Source of the DNA: Anarhynchus alexandrinus | Taxonomy: Eukaryota > Chordata > Aves > Charadriiformes > Charadriidae | Assembly (NCBI GenBank): GCA_008711295.1 | Contig: VUYV01000020.1 | Location: 993,558-1,057,557, forward strand | Direction: 5' to 3' | Length of the DNA: 64,000 bases | Part shown: piece by piece, positions 63,001 through 64,000 of the stretch | Numbering within the stretch: position 1 is the stretch's first letter | Layout of the letters: each line of letters opens with the position of its first letter | Position numbers and translations under genes: made by a program | Notes under the pieces: generated by a model | Database searches by the model: none | The model's input: only the letters and a program-made list of their open reading frames with translations | What the model was told of the DNA's origin: nothing

Positions 63001-64000
63001 AGCTCAGTCCTCATTTGCAGCTCCTCTCCCCCAGATGCTCCTGAATAGCTTCCCCTTGTCACCCAAAATCACGACTTGGAGCTCCATGCTGTGTTAGACA
63101 GGCTGCCTTGGGTTCTGCGGAGCTGACGCTTAGCCTGGTGCCTTTGGAAAGGTGGCAATACCCCTTTCCTGGGGCAGGACAGCGATGCTCTTCAAGATAG
63201 TATAGTGTAAGATAATTGCTTTAAAACTACCCATAGCTTGACATTTGCCATTGTTCGTCCTCAACTTCAGGCCAAAGTAATTCCTCGTCTTTTCTTTGAC
63301 GTTTGTCATATTTAAGCAAAAAGAAAACAGAAGGGGGTTGCTGGCCTGTTGTTTTCCATACAAGCAGTGAGAGTTTGCAGCTGTTGTGAGGTTTGGCATG
63401 TGCACGGTGCCCGAGCAAGGCAGGGGGGAGCGGGAGCACATCAGGGAGGAAGGACAAGCCCCACAAAATAACCCATCACAGTGCCTGCTCGTCTCTCTGC
63501 ACTGGGGGGATCCTGCAATGCCCCTCACTGCCAGAGCGTTGGGCCAGTCTGGGTAGCACATCTGCCAACGGCAGTATCTTCCTTGGGCTTTTCCATCTCT
63601 GCCCTCCCGGCTTGGCCCCGCTGGGGGACATGGTTCCCACGCAGGCGAGAGAAAGCAGCAGAGTGTGGCAAGAGCCAGGCCTTCTTTTTTTTTTGCGTGA
63701 GGATCGGGCTGGCACGACCCCAAGTATCACCTGGCTTTCCCTTCCCCCCCGCAGGGGAAGCTAATCCTGGGCACTGCCAGCGCTGCCAAGTTTGCATGGA
63801 AAATGCCACTAGCAGGAGCCAAGCAGCAACTCCTTCTGAAACCCGACTGGGAGGGGACAGTGATACAAGCTGGTATCCCCTTTCTGACGTGACTCCATAC
63901 CTGTGACTCACTGCCGTCTCAGTACCTTTCCAACCGCACTGTTGTGCCTGCAGCCAGCGCTTGGGTGCCCGGTGAAGCCTCTTCCTTTTCAGCGCTTCAT
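54036..64000. other. Right-hand intergenic stretch, no gene recognised
   Basis: About 10 kb of mostly unique sequence with one ambiguous base at 54263 and a 10-T run at 63685-63694. Open frames up to about 224 codons (for example 54537-55211 minus, 61699-62223 minus, 63130-63723 minus) show no domain or family resemblance. Less GC-rich sub-regions at about 54480-54720 and 55860-56340 resemble non-coding elements by texture only. I looked for the VEGFA signal-peptide exon and did not find it. If synteny holds, that gene begins beyond position 64000. Confidence 0.5.

Noticed and set aside
63300..64000. Possible VEGFA promoter or first exon at the right edge
   Set aside because: No VEGFA signal-peptide coding sequence or proximal promoter cluster was found. 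The gene is inferred to lie outside the window.
1..64000. CRISPR arrays, rRNA, tRNA genes, bacterial operons
   Set aside because: No regularly spaced direct repeats, cloverleaf-like sequences with A/B boxes, or rRNA blocks were noticed. The sequence is clearly vertebrate nuclear DNA.

Overview
This is vertebrate nuclear DNA, most likely from a bird. It is intron-rich and mostly non-coding, has spliceosomal exon signals and a CpG-island promoter, carries a recognisable CR1-family LINE (the dominant retroposon of birds, crocodilians and turtles), and is otherwise poor in recognisable repeats. There are no bacterial operons. Four single ambiguous bases (positions 7862, 8332, 15551, 54263) mark it as assembly sequence.

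Positions 1-8580: the 5' part of MRPS18A (mitochondrial ribosomal protein S18A, also called mL66), read on the minus strand. Three coding exons can be placed. Exon 1 (8311-8404) carries the start codon and a presequence-like N-terminus, exon 2 is a 32-nt micro-exon (8151-8182), and exon 3 (4450-4554) carries the hallmark [19 protein letters not shown] block. The reading frame runs across both junctions. I could not find the remaining C-terminal exons, so they probably lie beyond position 1. A CpG-rich promoter with YY1-, ETS- and E2F-like motifs sits at about 8405-8575.

Positions 8580-64000: about 55 kb in which I recognise no intact protein gene. In mammals MRPS18A lies tail-away from VEGFA, with a long non-coding interval between them. 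The orientation here fits that arrangement, so the right-hand part is probably the regulatory interval upstream of VEGFA. VEGFA itself is not in the window. The interval becomes GC-richer rightwards. It holds an old CR1 scrap (11514-11620), a candidate non-coding terminal exon (13100-13360), an unassigned 184-codon minus-strand open frame next to a three-copy degenerate repeat (23811-24932), an orphan CpG island (about 32015-32450), smaller CpG-rich patches, and one 5'-truncated CR1 (44880-45874). The CR1 has a disabled reverse transcriptase remnant. There are also several short tandem repeats and palindromes.

Only MRPS18A and the CR1 are identified with high confidence. The regulatory and transcript proposals are inferences from motifs and composition.
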